This document shows, in pieces, positions 1 to 8,837 of a DNA stretch of 39,451 nt. Where the stretch lies: NCBI GenBank assembly GCA_003427395.1, contig BFEA01000522.1:623820-663270 (forward strand), read 5' to 3'. The number at the start of each line of letters is the position of its first letter. Positions within the stretch are counted from its first letter, which is position 1. This DNA is from Chara braunii (taxonomy: Eukaryota; Streptophyta; Charophyceae; Charales; Characeae). Below the pieces are notes generated by a model, which saw only the letters and a program-made list of their open reading frames with translations, was not told the origin of the DNA and did no database searches. The position numbers and the translations under genes were made by a program.

Positions 1-36
<36 letters not shown>
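1..36. repeat. (GA)n microsatellite
   Basis: An uninterrupted GA dinucleotide run opens the window and is cut by its left edge. It sits where the intact LTR copy at 1978-3274 has its CTT/GA-rich stretch, so it is probably an expanded tract inside that LTR family. Confidence 0.95.
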
Positions 37-39
<3 letters not shown>

Positions 40-484
40 CAGGCAGAGGTTACATCGGGCTATGAAGCCCAGGATCTGATTCGACATTTTTGTGTCAGAC
101 ATTGATTGGACATTCCGCGGGAAGACTATTTTTGGCCTTCGCTATCGCGATCTTGGTCTTCTCCCTCCTCTCCATCTTCGTCTCGCCTCTCCCCCCTCTC
201 CTCATCCATGGTATCTCCCCATGTGCATGCTCAACGAGGGACCTTTCCTCTATGTATGTGGTCCCTCCTCTCCCTCTCACATGTGTGGTGTATGACAGGA
301 TGTCACGTCAGTATCTGACAGGTCAGGTCATATCTTTGAGTCTTCCGTTGTGCTACATTGTGCTATTTTCGTATGTATCTGGATGTACATTGCTTGTTGA
401 TGCTTTGCTGACGCTGCATTGTCCATTCGTGTCCTTTTCATCTCTTTACGGATCCTTGGCTCCATATGCATTGCTCGACTGAGC

Positions 485-487
<3 letters not shown>
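37..487 (+). mobile_element. 3' part of an LTR, same family as the solo LTR at 1978-3274
   Basis: This stretch aligns along its length with about 2825-3270. Both copies share the ttacaggcagagg start, the gactatttttgg and cgatcttggtcttctccctcc blocks, a ggtatctccccatgtg block and a cggatccttggctcc block. The copies differ by scattered substitutions and small indels, so they are old relative to each other. The 3' end stops in gagcatgt, where a CT/CA microsatellite begins, so the expected LTR terminus is missing. Short open frames across it are not genes. Confidence 0.8.

Positions 488-553
<66 letters not shown>
488..553. repeat. (CT)n(CA)n compound microsatellite
   Basis: About 28 bases of CT repeat are followed directly by about 38 bases of CA repeat. 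It interrupts the end of the LTR fragment. Confidence 0.95.
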
Positions 554-555
<2 letters not shown>

Positions 556-1270
556 CTCTTCATCTTTGTAGTGCAATTTATGTACTTGTCTCAAACTTCG
601 GTTTTGCATAAGCAGTGAGCTCGGATCACAGCAGAGGCCAGAAAAACAGGCCTGTTTGCATGGGCCTGGGGAAGAGTTGCATGACATCATCATCATCGTC
701 ATTATTACCCCCCTCCTCAACCTCATCATCACCGTCAAGGAAGGTGTGATCCTTTGTTGAAAAAGAAAAAAAGGGTGAGAGCCTTGAGGTGTCATCATCA
801 AACTGACTGACTCCAGCTTCTTCTTCCTTTTTTTCTTTTTCTTTTTGATTAGACAATCCTTTTTTCGTTTTTTTCTTTTTTTAAGAGGCATATACTTTTC
901 TTCTTCTCCTTCTGTCATATCAGTAACCATTGTCATCAATAGTCAATATAACTAGATATCAATTATCATAACCACCTCATACCTCCCCCATACCTCCCCT
1001 GTACCCTCTGCTCTCAACCCTCGTCACCTCAGCCCAAATGATACAAAAACAGGCTTGTCAAGGTGGATGCGACCTCTGGAATGGGGACCCTTTTTCAAAA
1101 ATTTGTCACTCGTGCTCAGTTCCCTCTAGTTGGGTGGTAGACACTGGCAGTTGGCAGTCTGCAGCACTGCTAAGCAGAAGCAATTGCTCATGACTACAGA
1201 ATCATATCAAAAATCAATTCACCCTAATGCACTGAGAATTACCCATAGATCAGTGAGGAACCTGACTTAC
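554..1270. other. Intronic or downstream stretch without a recognised gene
   Basis: It contains poly-T and CTT-rich low-complexity sequence (about 760-920). On the minus strand it lies just downstream of the last recognised exon of the SNF2 gene, starting with a consensus donor. I found no exon carrying helicase motif VI here. Confidence 0.6.
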
Positions 1271-1316
1271 CTGAGCATCGGTAGCAGGGTTCCAATCTGG
1301 GTCGAATAGAATCAAA
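1271..1316 (-). CDS. Rad54-type SNF2 translocase, exon e (last recognised exon)
   Basis: Read on the minus strand, this 46-base exon lies between a tgcatgcag acceptor and a perfect CAG/GTAAGT donor. Its first base completes the Arg codon left open by exon d (CG+T). It then encodes LILFDPDWNPATDAQ, the strongly conserved stretch before motif VI in the second lobe of Rad54-family translocases (human and plant members have forms of DPDWNPA). The next piece, with motif VI (usually RVWRDGQ), was not found and should lie beyond the left edge. Phase, splice sites and motif agree, so I consider this exon secure despite its size. The intron to exon d is 6.6 kb. Confidence 0.9.
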
Positions 1317-1972
1317 CTGCATGCAATGAACAACAACATGTGTGATATGTCAGTGAGACGACATACATCATCAAGACACAGACACCAAACTATTCAACTC
1401 TATCAGAGTCAGTCAATTGGGAGCTTATCACCTTGCACTCTGTGCCAATCATCAGTGATCATCAGATCAACTCATCAACAGTCATCTTATCAAGCCTCAC
1501 CACGAATTGACACTTCCAGCATCAAAACAAATATTCAATATTGCAGCATAACCGAATTGGACCTTGTATTCTGAAATCGGGATTGTGCACTTCCTGGGTC
1601 CACAGAGCCACATCCATTATTTTGGGCCGAATTCGAGCTCAGCTATGCTGCGGCCAGGATTAGATCACCCACGGCTCAGGTGTGGACACTTGTACTTTTC
1701 TGAATAAGGACTCCAGGACTTCTACTTCTGGGTTGATATCGAGGTTTTCTAGCTCTCGTGGCTTTGGCACAAGAGGGTAAGGAAATGAATCTAGCCTTGT
1801 AATCGTTTGCTGACAGCCTATTTTCAATGGAGTGTGCCTTGAGTGGATTGGGTTGCGTGATCAACCCTGGTTTCCACGAGAACTCTTCCCTCAGTAGTTC
1901 AGTCCATGTCTCTGGGATGCTTCCCTGAATTGTAGCTAGACTCTCAGCTAACTATTGGCATCCTTTTAGTGG
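1317..1972. other. Intron sequence, nothing recognised
   Basis: Part of the intron between exons d and e of the SNF2 gene. Only short open frames with no recognisable motif are present. Confidence 0.5.
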
Positions 1973-1977
1973 GATCC
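1973..1977. repeat. Left target-site duplication GATCC
   Basis: Identical to 3275-3279 immediately after the LTR. Confidence 0.8.
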
Positions 1978-2461
1978 TGTTACATGCTGCGCCTGCACAC
2001 GGGCCCATTTTAAGGGGCCCGACGGTTGCTGAGGGGCCCCAGGCCGCATGCCATCAGACATGCGCCCTGGAGGCCCACGGCGGCCCCCAGGCCGCAGATT
2101 CCAATAGAGGCAGTAGTATTTATTTATTTACTTACCTGTTGTCTTGTCCCTTGTCCCTTGTCTGTGCAGATGTCGTTTCGGACTTGCAGACCCCAAGGCA
2201 CCGCCTTGGGCCAGGTACAGAGGCAAGAGGCCCTTCCGAAACCAGGCGCGTTTTGGCACCTGACTCAACAGCAATACCGTTTCGGACCACAGGCACCAAG
2301 GCAGCACCTTGGGCTGGGTACACCGAAACGAGGCCGGACCAAGGCCAGGCGCGTTTTTGCGGCTTGCTGCATCAGCAGCACGGTCTGGATGTCCGGTAGG
2401 GACCCAGACTGGCTGGGCCGTTTGAGGCCAGCACCAGGCAGACTCAGCCTCGCCCAGCGCT

Positions 2462-2470
2462 ACTTATAGC
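2462..2470 (+). promoter_or_regulatory. TATA-like box inside the solo LTR
   Basis: The word acttatagc follows a GC-rich upstream region and precedes a long untranslated-like stretch, the layout of an LTR U3/R promoter. The solo LTR at 17937 has tataag in the equivalent place. Confidence 0.4.
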
Positions 2471-2779
2471 TGAGCTGAGGCTGGGCTGAAGGGTGGGGTA
2501 GCTCACTTTGTGAGCGACGCGCTGCTGGAAGGAAGTTGCGCTATTTTGAGCACAGCGCTGCAAGGCTGGACTAAGCGGCATAGGCGAGAGTGAGAGATAG
2601 AGGCCATACCTGCGGTGGCGAGCTTACCTGGCGCCATAGCTGGGATCTCCCCGCAGTAACTGCACAGGGCAACCACAGCGGTTAGTACAGCGACGGTACC
2701 TGCAGGTGTGGCAGCGAGGAGGGTGACATCTTCTCCCTTCTCGGCCTCCATCTCTCCTCCTCCTTTCCTCCTTCCTCCA

Positions 2780-2806
2780 TCTTCTTCTTCTTCTTCTTCT
2801 TCTTCA
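2780..2806. repeat. (CTT)n microsatellite
   Basis: A run of TTC/CTT triplets inside the LTR. Confidence 0.9.
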
Positions 2807-3274
2807 GACACGAGAGTGAGAGAGAGGTTACAGGCAGAGGATACAGGCAGGGGTACAGTGGGCATTGCGCACAGGATCTGGTTCGACATTTCTGAGACAG
2901 ACATTAGTTGGACACCAGCAAGGGACTATTTTTGGACATCGCCATTGCGATCTTGGTCTTCTCCCTCCCCTCCATCTTCGCCTCTCCTCTCCCCCATCTC
3001 ACATTCGTGGTATCTCCCCATGTGTGTGTACAAGGAGGGACCTTTCTTGTCGGTGCTTGGTCCCTCCTCCTCCTCTCACATGTGTGATGTATGATGGGAT
3101 GTCGTGTCAGTCCTGGTCAGGTCAGGACTTATATTAAAGTCTTCGGCTGCGCTACAATGTGCCATATGTATCAGGATGTACATTGCTTGTTGATGTTCCA
3201 CTAACACTGCATTGTACATTCAGTCCTTTTCGGATCCTTGGCTCCACCTACATTGCCCAACTGGGCATGTATCA

Positions 3275-3279
3275 GATCC
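3275..3279. repeat. Right target-site duplication GATCC
   Basis: Matches 1973-1977. Confidence 0.8.
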
Positions 3280-3856
3280 ACATCACCTGTTCTGGTGTCC
3301 ACCCTTTTGGCTCGTCCCACCATAGATGCTGAAGTTTCCAGACACCTTTTTCCACCCATTAGAGCCACCTATAGTCGTTCGAAGTCAATGACCATGGGGT
3401 GCCATCATCATTCGTCAGCGGTTGCAGAAAAGTGGTTGCCTGAGTACTTTCTTAAGTGGTGACTTGTGTGGAAGTATTTTGAGCCAGGCTGACAAAACTG
3501 ACGCGCAATATGGCATAGGTTTGGGGGGAGCCAGATTAGGTGTCGGCAGGCAATTACTTTTGGGATTACCTTTCTGGATTGTCAACCCCTTGACCATCAC
3601 CCAGAAGGGCCCGACCATGTTTCATGGGGTCTCGATGGGTGCAAGTTGTCTAACCCTCTCGAGAGCCATCATCCAAGGAAGGTGTTGTCTTACGAACACT
3701 TTAATGACCCACTTCATTCATAGGGCTATGGCTTCTTGTTTTGGATTAATCAACCCGACATCACCCTGTTGTGGGTTTTCCGGTGACATAAGGCCAGACA
3801 ATAGTATAATGGTCGATTGATTTTCATGTCAATTTAATTTTACTCTGATTTTGACT
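3280..3856. other. Intron sequence, nothing recognised
   Basis: An open frame at 3422-3820 (+) has no motif I can name. It may be remnant mobile DNA. Confidence 0.4.
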
Positions 3857-3917
3857 CAAGGTGACAGGATCCGAACCTATGACCCTCTGTACCCAAAACA
3901 GATGCGCTACCAGAGTT
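3857..3917 (-). pseudogene. 5'-truncated mitochondrial-type tRNA-Pro(UGG) fragment
   Basis: On the minus strand this reads as the 3' three-quarters of a plant-type mitochondrial tRNA-Pro. It has the end of the D arm (tggtagcgca), an anticodon stem TCTGT/ACAGA around the loop TTTGGGT (anticodon TGG), a T arm with ggttcggatcc, and an acceptor end caccttg. The first 14 or so bases, which would form the 5' acceptor strand and D stem (expected cgaggtg pairing with caccttg), are replaced by unrelated sequence, so it cannot fold completely. The T loop reads TTCGGAT where TTCGAAT is usual. I infer a nuclear copy of mitochondrial DNA (NUMT). From memory the match is better to plant mitochondrial than to chloroplast trnP. 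Confidence 0.8.
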
Positions 3918-4113
3918 GTGTTCAATTGGTAATTCAACTACACTATTGATACAGATTGAATTATTGGGGTCTCCTGTCCAAGGAAAACATCCGACTCAGT
4001 CCTTTAGAGTCTTTCTGGTCATCTCATCTGCAGGAGACCAAAGTGTGGCGTATTATACTGAGGTACCGATGATCAGGTCCTTGCCTGTTAAGGAGGCCTA
4101 TGTTTTCAGTGGA

Positions 4114-4197
4114 GATCAGATTATGATCCTTACCTGGCCAGGAGCCCTCTTTAGCGATCAGATTCTGACCCTTACCCAGCCAGGCGCCCTCTTTATT
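4114..4197. repeat. Two imperfect 42-bp tandem units
   Basis: Units 4114-4155 and 4156-4197 both read gatcagatt.tga.ccttacc.and end gccctcttta. Period 42, a few mismatches. Confidence 0.75.
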
Positions 4198-4199
4198 GA

Positions 4200-5040
4200 C
4201 CATAATCCCAAGGTAACGAAGTGCCTGTTCGCATGTGGACCAGGAGAAGTGTGTTGCTAAGCCTATAGGTTGAGGGGGGAGTCACCATCCAACCACCAGC
4301 CTTTAGTTATAGTCCAATGAACTTCCACTCTTAAGCGAGTGTGGAGGCTTCCATTGCCCTGACCAAAGCTTGAAAGGAGGAATTAGATGCTCATATTTAG
4401 ACCGTCAGGTTATCAGCAAACATCAGGGCTGTGGGGAGCGAGAAGTTATGTAATGACTGACAGTCGGTCAATAGATGGATCTTTCCTTAGGAAGGAAGCA
4501 AATGCCCCCATTATGAAGAGGAATAGGAGGAGAGGAGGGAGGGGGTGCAGGGGGTCGCCTTGCTATACGGACCATGTGATTGAATAATTATCCAAGAGGA
4601 TTCGGAAAACCTTCACCTGCCTAAAGCATTGTTATACAGGACTCTGACTCATTTCCTAAGACCTGGGCCCAACCCGATCTTCTCCATGCATGAAGGAAAT
4701 CCCAGTTGACCTGATTGTAGGCTTTCTCGAAGTCGAAGAATAGGATAGCTGCTAAGCTGCTTGCATGCGGCGCTCTGAGATCATCTCGGCAGCCTCATTC
4801 AGGATCTGCCACCCAGGGATGAAACCGGCCCGGTCATATGGAAGCATTTGCCTCTTAAATGTAGTATCCTGTTAGCTGGCGTCGTGAGGTTATGAGCAGG
4901 GAGATGGGTCTGTAATTGACTCTGTATAATTAAAGCAGTCCTTATCCCCTCTCTTACATATTAGCAAGCCCACACTAGTGCTCATGAAGTTTCCAAGACG
5001 GCCTTTCTCCAGACACACATTCAAGAAAACTCAACAGGTC
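4200..5040 (-). pseudogene. Degraded LINE reverse-transcriptase fragment
   Basis: This is a diverged copy of the RT core of the LINE at 16.3-23.3 kb, compared at nucleotide level with about 19640-20330. Shared words include ggcttccattgccctgacca, gcattgttataca, aagtcccagtt/aaatcccagtt and gtaggc...tcgaa. It covers the palm and the start of the C-terminal segment and is full of stops on the minus strand. It is dead, and lies in the same orientation as the fragment at 6250-7130 and the better-preserved LINE. Confidence 0.7.
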
Positions 5041-5278
5041 TTCACCCAAAATTGGCCAAAAAAGGACCCAGCTGCAATTATCTGGGCCAATTTACAGCAA
5101 GTCGTCAATCCATGCAGTCACCACACACCACGATCACACACATGAAACACAATAGGAGGAAACCACATGAAAACTCAAATTCAGTATTGAAAAAACATGT
5201 AAAACAAAGAACAATGAAACTGTTCCAACCTCTGTACAAACGGCATCTATAGCTTCCCAGAACTCTTCCCAGGTAAGC

Positions 5279-5281
<3 letters not shown>

Positions 5282-5321
<40 letters not shown>
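5282..5321. repeat. (CT)n microsatellite
   Basis: About 40 bases of CT repeat. Confidence 0.95.
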
Positions 5322-5327
<6 letters not shown>

Positions 5328-5930
5328 AGCCCTAGCTATGGCGCTCTGCACCGTTGACTATCCCTACTGTCTCCAGCCAAGTCACACTCGAAGTTGACTG
5401 CACAAGCAAACAGCAGAGCTTCCGCAACAATTCGAATGAACAAGTGTTTTCCCTTCTACTGTAGCTCCCCTTTTGTGCTTGTTGCAGTTTCCGATCCCGA
5501 AGGCCAGAGTGCATTCACATGCCTCCCCAAGTGCACAAGGCTGACGGGCTGCAGGGTATGCTTCCCTGAAAATGACCGTTCTTCGAGCCTCATCTCGTAT
5601 AAGTGTCAGCCGGCTTGCATCACAGCTCCAGGCACGAAAGCAGCAAGACATGTCGGAACTGATACCAGTCCCTGGCCTGCCGCCTGGGTTGCTTGTTGCT
5701 TCCGAATGTTACCGGACTTCCCCTGGATGCTGCTGCTATTTTTGGGACAGACTTTTGTTGGAGACTGGACTGCTACAGCCCACCAGATATTTCTACAGAC
5801 AAGACCAGACCCTGCAGCAGCGATTCCAGCTAGGGCTACTGGTTGGACTATGGTATTTAGGACGTGCAACTTTGGGAAAGACTGGACCTCGGACTTGGAG
5901 GCAGAAATATGTGAAACCCTTTCACGAAAT
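5322..5930. other. Intron sequence, nothing recognised
   Basis: The 389-residue open frame starting at 5394 on the plus strand runs through this stretch into the antisense of a poly(A)-tailed repeat and a LINE fragment. It is therefore not a gene. Confidence 0.5.
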
Positions 5931-5936
5931 TCCTTT

Positions 5937-6195
5937 GTTTTTTTTTGTTTTTTTTTTTTGTTTTTTTTTTTAATAATAAAACAGGTCCTTATGTCCTTGG
6001 CTCCATTTCCATTCTGGGGAGCGTCAGTGTGGTTCCTATTCCCCCGGCAAGTCAAATTGAAATACATCGTGGTACACGCTCACGCTTCCTTCGGTCTGGC
6101 CGAAAGAACCCTGACCAGCATTGATTACTCCTGTATGAAAGAATTGACTGTCAGCTTGCCCTATCCTAGTTTCCTCTCAGAACCATGTTGGTTCT
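5937..6195 (-). mobile_element. Poly(A)-tailed dispersed repeat, copy 1
   Basis: One of about eight copies in the window. Read on its own strand it runs from cctgagaggaaa through aagctgacagtcaatcctcc, caatgctggtcagggt, gacttgccggtggaatagg, aaccggactgatgctcccc and agaatgg to cataaggacc, followed by poly(A). Here it is reversed, with its tail as poly-T at about 5937-5972. The A tail marks retrotransposition. It could be the 3' end of the LINE family or a SINE. It lies just downstream, in LINE sense, of the fragment at 6250-7130, which favours the LINE 3'-end reading. Confidence 0.8.
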
Positions 6196-6249
6196 GTCGA
6201 ATAGGCTTGAGGCACGCGAAATTGGGAGAGATGTCTGTCAGTCAGAGGC

Positions 6250-7130
6250 TAAAGCCTCAATTTGCCCTTCTCAGGACTGCATTCCTTGCCATAGTTGGAG
6301 TGGTCCACTTTTTCCGAATCAATTCGTTATCTGTGATTGTCGCTATCTTTCCCTGTAGCAGCCAGTCTCTCAATAAGATTTGTCTCCTGAGTGCGAGTCT
6401 TTCCGGTTTGCCTCTCGTTGCTGCCGACACACTCCTCCATTTGCATCTGATCTCTGTTTCCGCCATCCTCAGCAGGAGAATCCACATTTCTTCCTTGGCC
6501 ACTCCTGAGCATGTGGAACCAGATCGCTTTTCCTCCTCTGAGGCTGTCGGGGATGTTAGATAGCAGTAAGATGTTCTGAACCAATCAACAATGCCCGGGC
6601 CTTTAACCATTCCTTCTGAGGGCTGTGATTACCTGTGGAGGCTCTGGTTAGGCTGGTTGGATTCGTGAAGGTCAGCGTAGAAAGACTGTGCGACTTCAAC
6701 CAATCCCGGGCCGTAAGTCTTGATTCTGTTAAAGGCAGTGGGGTGTTGGAGGCTCTCGAGTCTCGATCATATTATTCCTGGCGTTCGGTCTGCTCTTAAA
6801 AAAACTTTGGACATGGATTCATTCATCGTGTAGTCAATCATTCTAGCCCTCATCTATAGGCCCCTCAGTTCCCAACGTCTCCATTTGCCCAATTCGTCCT
6901 TGGCTGAGCCAAGTGGGTCATAATAGAGGTTGCTGCTTGGGTCCTTAGTTAGAAATTACATTCCACTTCTTGGACCACTAATTCCAGCTCTACTTTTCTG
7001 GCCTTCCTCTCTCTGGCTATACTCCAGGATTCCAAGGATACTATTTGAGAAAGATAGGAGTAACTGGTGTCCAAGAACAACTGGTGCCTGTCCCAATAGA
7101 CCCATTCTGAACAGTTCCGTGTTTTGCGTT
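6250..7130 (-). pseudogene. Degraded LINE ORF2 fragment (endonuclease-RT linker)
   Basis: Minus-strand translation, in shifting frames, matches the linker between endonuclease and RT of the LINE at 16.3-23.3 kb. A piece with MNESMSKVFLRA resembles LNEQMSKYFFARI there, a following VAQSFYADLHES resembles VAKDFYEELYSS, and an upstream IARERKARKVELELVVQEVE resembles NDRKRGKVMLEIALKVAE. There are many stops and frameshifts. The poly(A)-tailed repeat follows at its 3' side. The open frames at 6257-6610 and 6949-7203 (-) are parts of this. Confidence 0.65.
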
Positions 7131-7407
7131 TTTTTTTTAAACTTTTTCGGATCCCCCCCTCTTTTTTTTTTTGGATTACTCTTCCTGCACCAGGTTCACC
7201 CAAGATTGAATAGGTCTTCAGTTGGTCCAGTTATCAAAGGGAAAAAAACAGTCATAGTATTGCTAATGTAGGAGGAGCAAGTTACCAACTTACCAGGATA
7301 GAGCAACCAGATTGTATTTCCCCCCCCTCAAATATTAGACGAGTCCTTATATGGATGGGTTGAGAGTCTTGAGACTGAAGAGGAAGCTAATCTGAAGTTC
7401 AAATCTG

Positions 7408-7572
7408 ATGGTCAATCCTCCCAATATGGAACAATCGATGCCGATCAGATGGGTGTGCCAGCCTCAACGATCGGAAGCGTGAGGTTTCCTTATTGCATGT
7501 CATATTCAGACTTGCCGGTGGAAAGTAACCGGACTGATGCTTCCCAGAATGGAATAAAGCCAGGGCCCTAAG
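7408..7572 (+). mobile_element. Poly(A)-tailed dispersed repeat, copy 2 (plus)
   Basis: Diverged copy on the plus strand with gacttgccggtggaaagtaa, ccggactgatgcttcccagaatgg and ccctaagg. It abuts the opposite-strand copy 3 tail to tail. Confidence 0.75.
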
Positions 7573-7690
7573 GTTTTTTTTTTTTTTTCTCAAAGACAGT
7601 CCTTATGTTCAAGACTGCATTCTATTCCAGGGAGTATCAGTCCAGTTCTTTTCCAGATGGAGCTACAGAACTCAAATTGCAATGACTGGG
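7573..7690 (-). mobile_element. Poly(A)-tailed dispersed repeat, copy 3 (minus)
   Basis: A poly-T run is followed by gtccttatgttcaagactgc, attccagggagtatcagtcc and agttcttttccag, the reverse complement of the repeat's 3' half. With copy 2 it forms an imperfect inverted repeat centred on the T run. Confidence 0.7.
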
Positions 7691-7876
7691 GTAAGGAATA
7701 GTTAACGTTGATCCACCAACTTGTACGTCAAGTAGCTCACAGACAATAGGATTACAACTACTGGTATAAGGAATCGGTAACTCAAATTGCAACAAGCTCT
7801 TCCCAAAAACCACCCTGAGACGGAGAAAGGCATAACAGAAAAGAAGCTTGCAAGGCTTTTATACAATACGACATAC

Positions 7877-8046
7877 CGGTTCGCTCCAATAAGGTTGAGT
7901 CCAGTTCCCCCTGCCTTGGAAGATAACAAGAATATGAATTCCTCGGTAAACCCACTGTTGAAGCGATTGACCATAGACTGCCTGCCGCTCACATCCGTGG
8001 TCCCATCAAGCCTGAGAAATTTCCATCCCTGGGAGCTGCAAACCGA
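7877..8046 (-). CDS. Rad54-type SNF2 translocase, exon d
   Basis: This 170-base minus-strand exon encodes the core of the second helicase lobe. It has GWKFLRLDG (the RLDG motif), [12 protein letters not shown], and [18 protein letters not shown] (motif V). Splice sites are a ctctttgaag acceptor and a GAACCG/GTATGT donor. Starting at 8046 keeps phase with exon c (phase 0) and restores the usual 14-residue spacing between the TLD of motif IV and RLDG. A start at 8028 is also possible but would shorten that spacing by six residues. It ends in phase 2 and is completed by exon e. Rad54-family proteins translocate on duplex DNA and act with Rad51 in homologous recombination. That role is family knowledge and not visible here. 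Upstream lies an 18.6-kb intron. Confidence 0.95.
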
Positions 8047-8430
8047 CTTCAAAGAGCACCACAACACATTACTCTCACTCCCTATAAGTGCAAAATACAA
8101 TCAGGATGCAGCGGTGTTCATTTAAACAACTATGCATTTCATGTTTTCATTACTTATGAAACAGTTCTTTTTTTTCCCTTTTCCCCCATAAATTCTCATG
8201 TTGAGGGACTGTGCAATGGCATCCACACAATCTGCCATGTCGCACTCATGGGAGATTTTCTAACCACATCTGGTCAAACTCACACTCAAACATTTTGAAT
8301 TAAATCAGTCATTTTCGGGAAACAGTCTTAACAGACACATTCAGTAAACTTGAGTAAAGTTGAAGTGTGTGCATGCCCACAACACATACGCAAATCAAGG
8401 ACAAAAGTAGATGTTTTCAGGCAACCACTT
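8047..8430. other. Intron sequence, nothing recognised
   Basis: The right-hand part of the short open frames here is antisense to exon d. The rest is AT-rich with no motif. Confidence 0.5.
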
Positions 8431-8693
8431 TTCAGAAACCTGTGGATCAGAAATGAAAGCAACCTCCCATGGAGCGATCTCAAGTGAAGGGTTGCTATAC
8501 TCTGATTGACGATCTGAGGCAGATGATCCAAAGCATTGAAGATGGATGGAAAGACCTGCTGGGGGAGAAGTTCACTCGGAAAATAGTGGAATGGGGAGCG
8601 AATCCAGGAAGCCAAGCCCCCCAAAGCATACTGATTCCCACAAAGACTCGCAAGTTCCAGTCAGGAAGCAGCATTCACATCCTTCCTGATTAA
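8430..8693 (+). pseudogene. LINE ORF2 fragment (between RT and zinc finger)
   Basis: The plus-strand frame from 8469 reads LRQMIQSIEDGWKDLLGEKF and then a W-G-A segment. It aligns with NLQKIIQSIPCSWKDILKEEF in the minus-strand LINE at about 17.7 kb. Only about 75 residues remain. It is immediately followed by the Penelope-like element and may mark the site into which that element inserted. Confidence 0.75.
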
Positions 8694-8837
8694 CTTGGGT
8701 CAGAGAGAATTGCCAAGCATCGTAAATCTGAAGCCGTGTGGTGGTCAAGTCCTAGACACAGTACTCATCGCCCTTGTGGAGCTGGCGACTGGGCGCGGGA
8801 CTAGGGGAGTTGAACCCCGAACCAGAAAGTTTGTGCC

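Larger units (their letters stand above)
1978..3274 (+). mobile_element. Solo LTR (1,297 bp) with 5-bp target duplication
   Basis: The element begins TGTTACATG and ends TGTATCA. It is flanked by the direct repeat GATCC at 1973-1977 and 3275-3279, the 5-bp target duplication expected of LTR retrotransposon integration. The 5' third is GC-rich with repeated GGCCC/AGGCC words, then a TATA-like cttatagc near 2464, then a CTT microsatellite near 2780-2806, then the block shared with 37-487. No internal domain, gag or pol adjoins it, so it is a solo LTR. The start TGTTACAT is shared with the solo LTR at 17937. The open frames at 2026-2469 and 2503-2904 are accidents of GC-rich or CTT-rich sequence. 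Orientation is taken from the TATA-like site. Confidence 0.85.

Noticed and set aside
514-939. Lysine-rich 141-residue minus-strand open frame
   Set aside because: Composed of translated CA, CTT and T-rich low-complexity sequence.
1021-1085. Minus-strand text GRIHLDKPVFVSFGL that recalls the motif VI region (RVWRDGQ.KPVF) expected after SNF2 exon e
   Set aside because: It is in the wrong phase relative to exon e for either nearby AG, lacks the Arg-finger RVWRDGQ core and runs into a stop. Probably coincidence.
2026-2469. A 147-residue plus-strand open frame
   Set aside because: It lies wholly within the GC-rich head of the solo LTR and has a repetitive, low-information composition.
5394-6563. 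A 389-residue plus-strand open frame, one of the longest in the window
   Set aside because: It runs through a T tract and the antisense of a dispersed repeat and a LINE fragment. No domain is visible.
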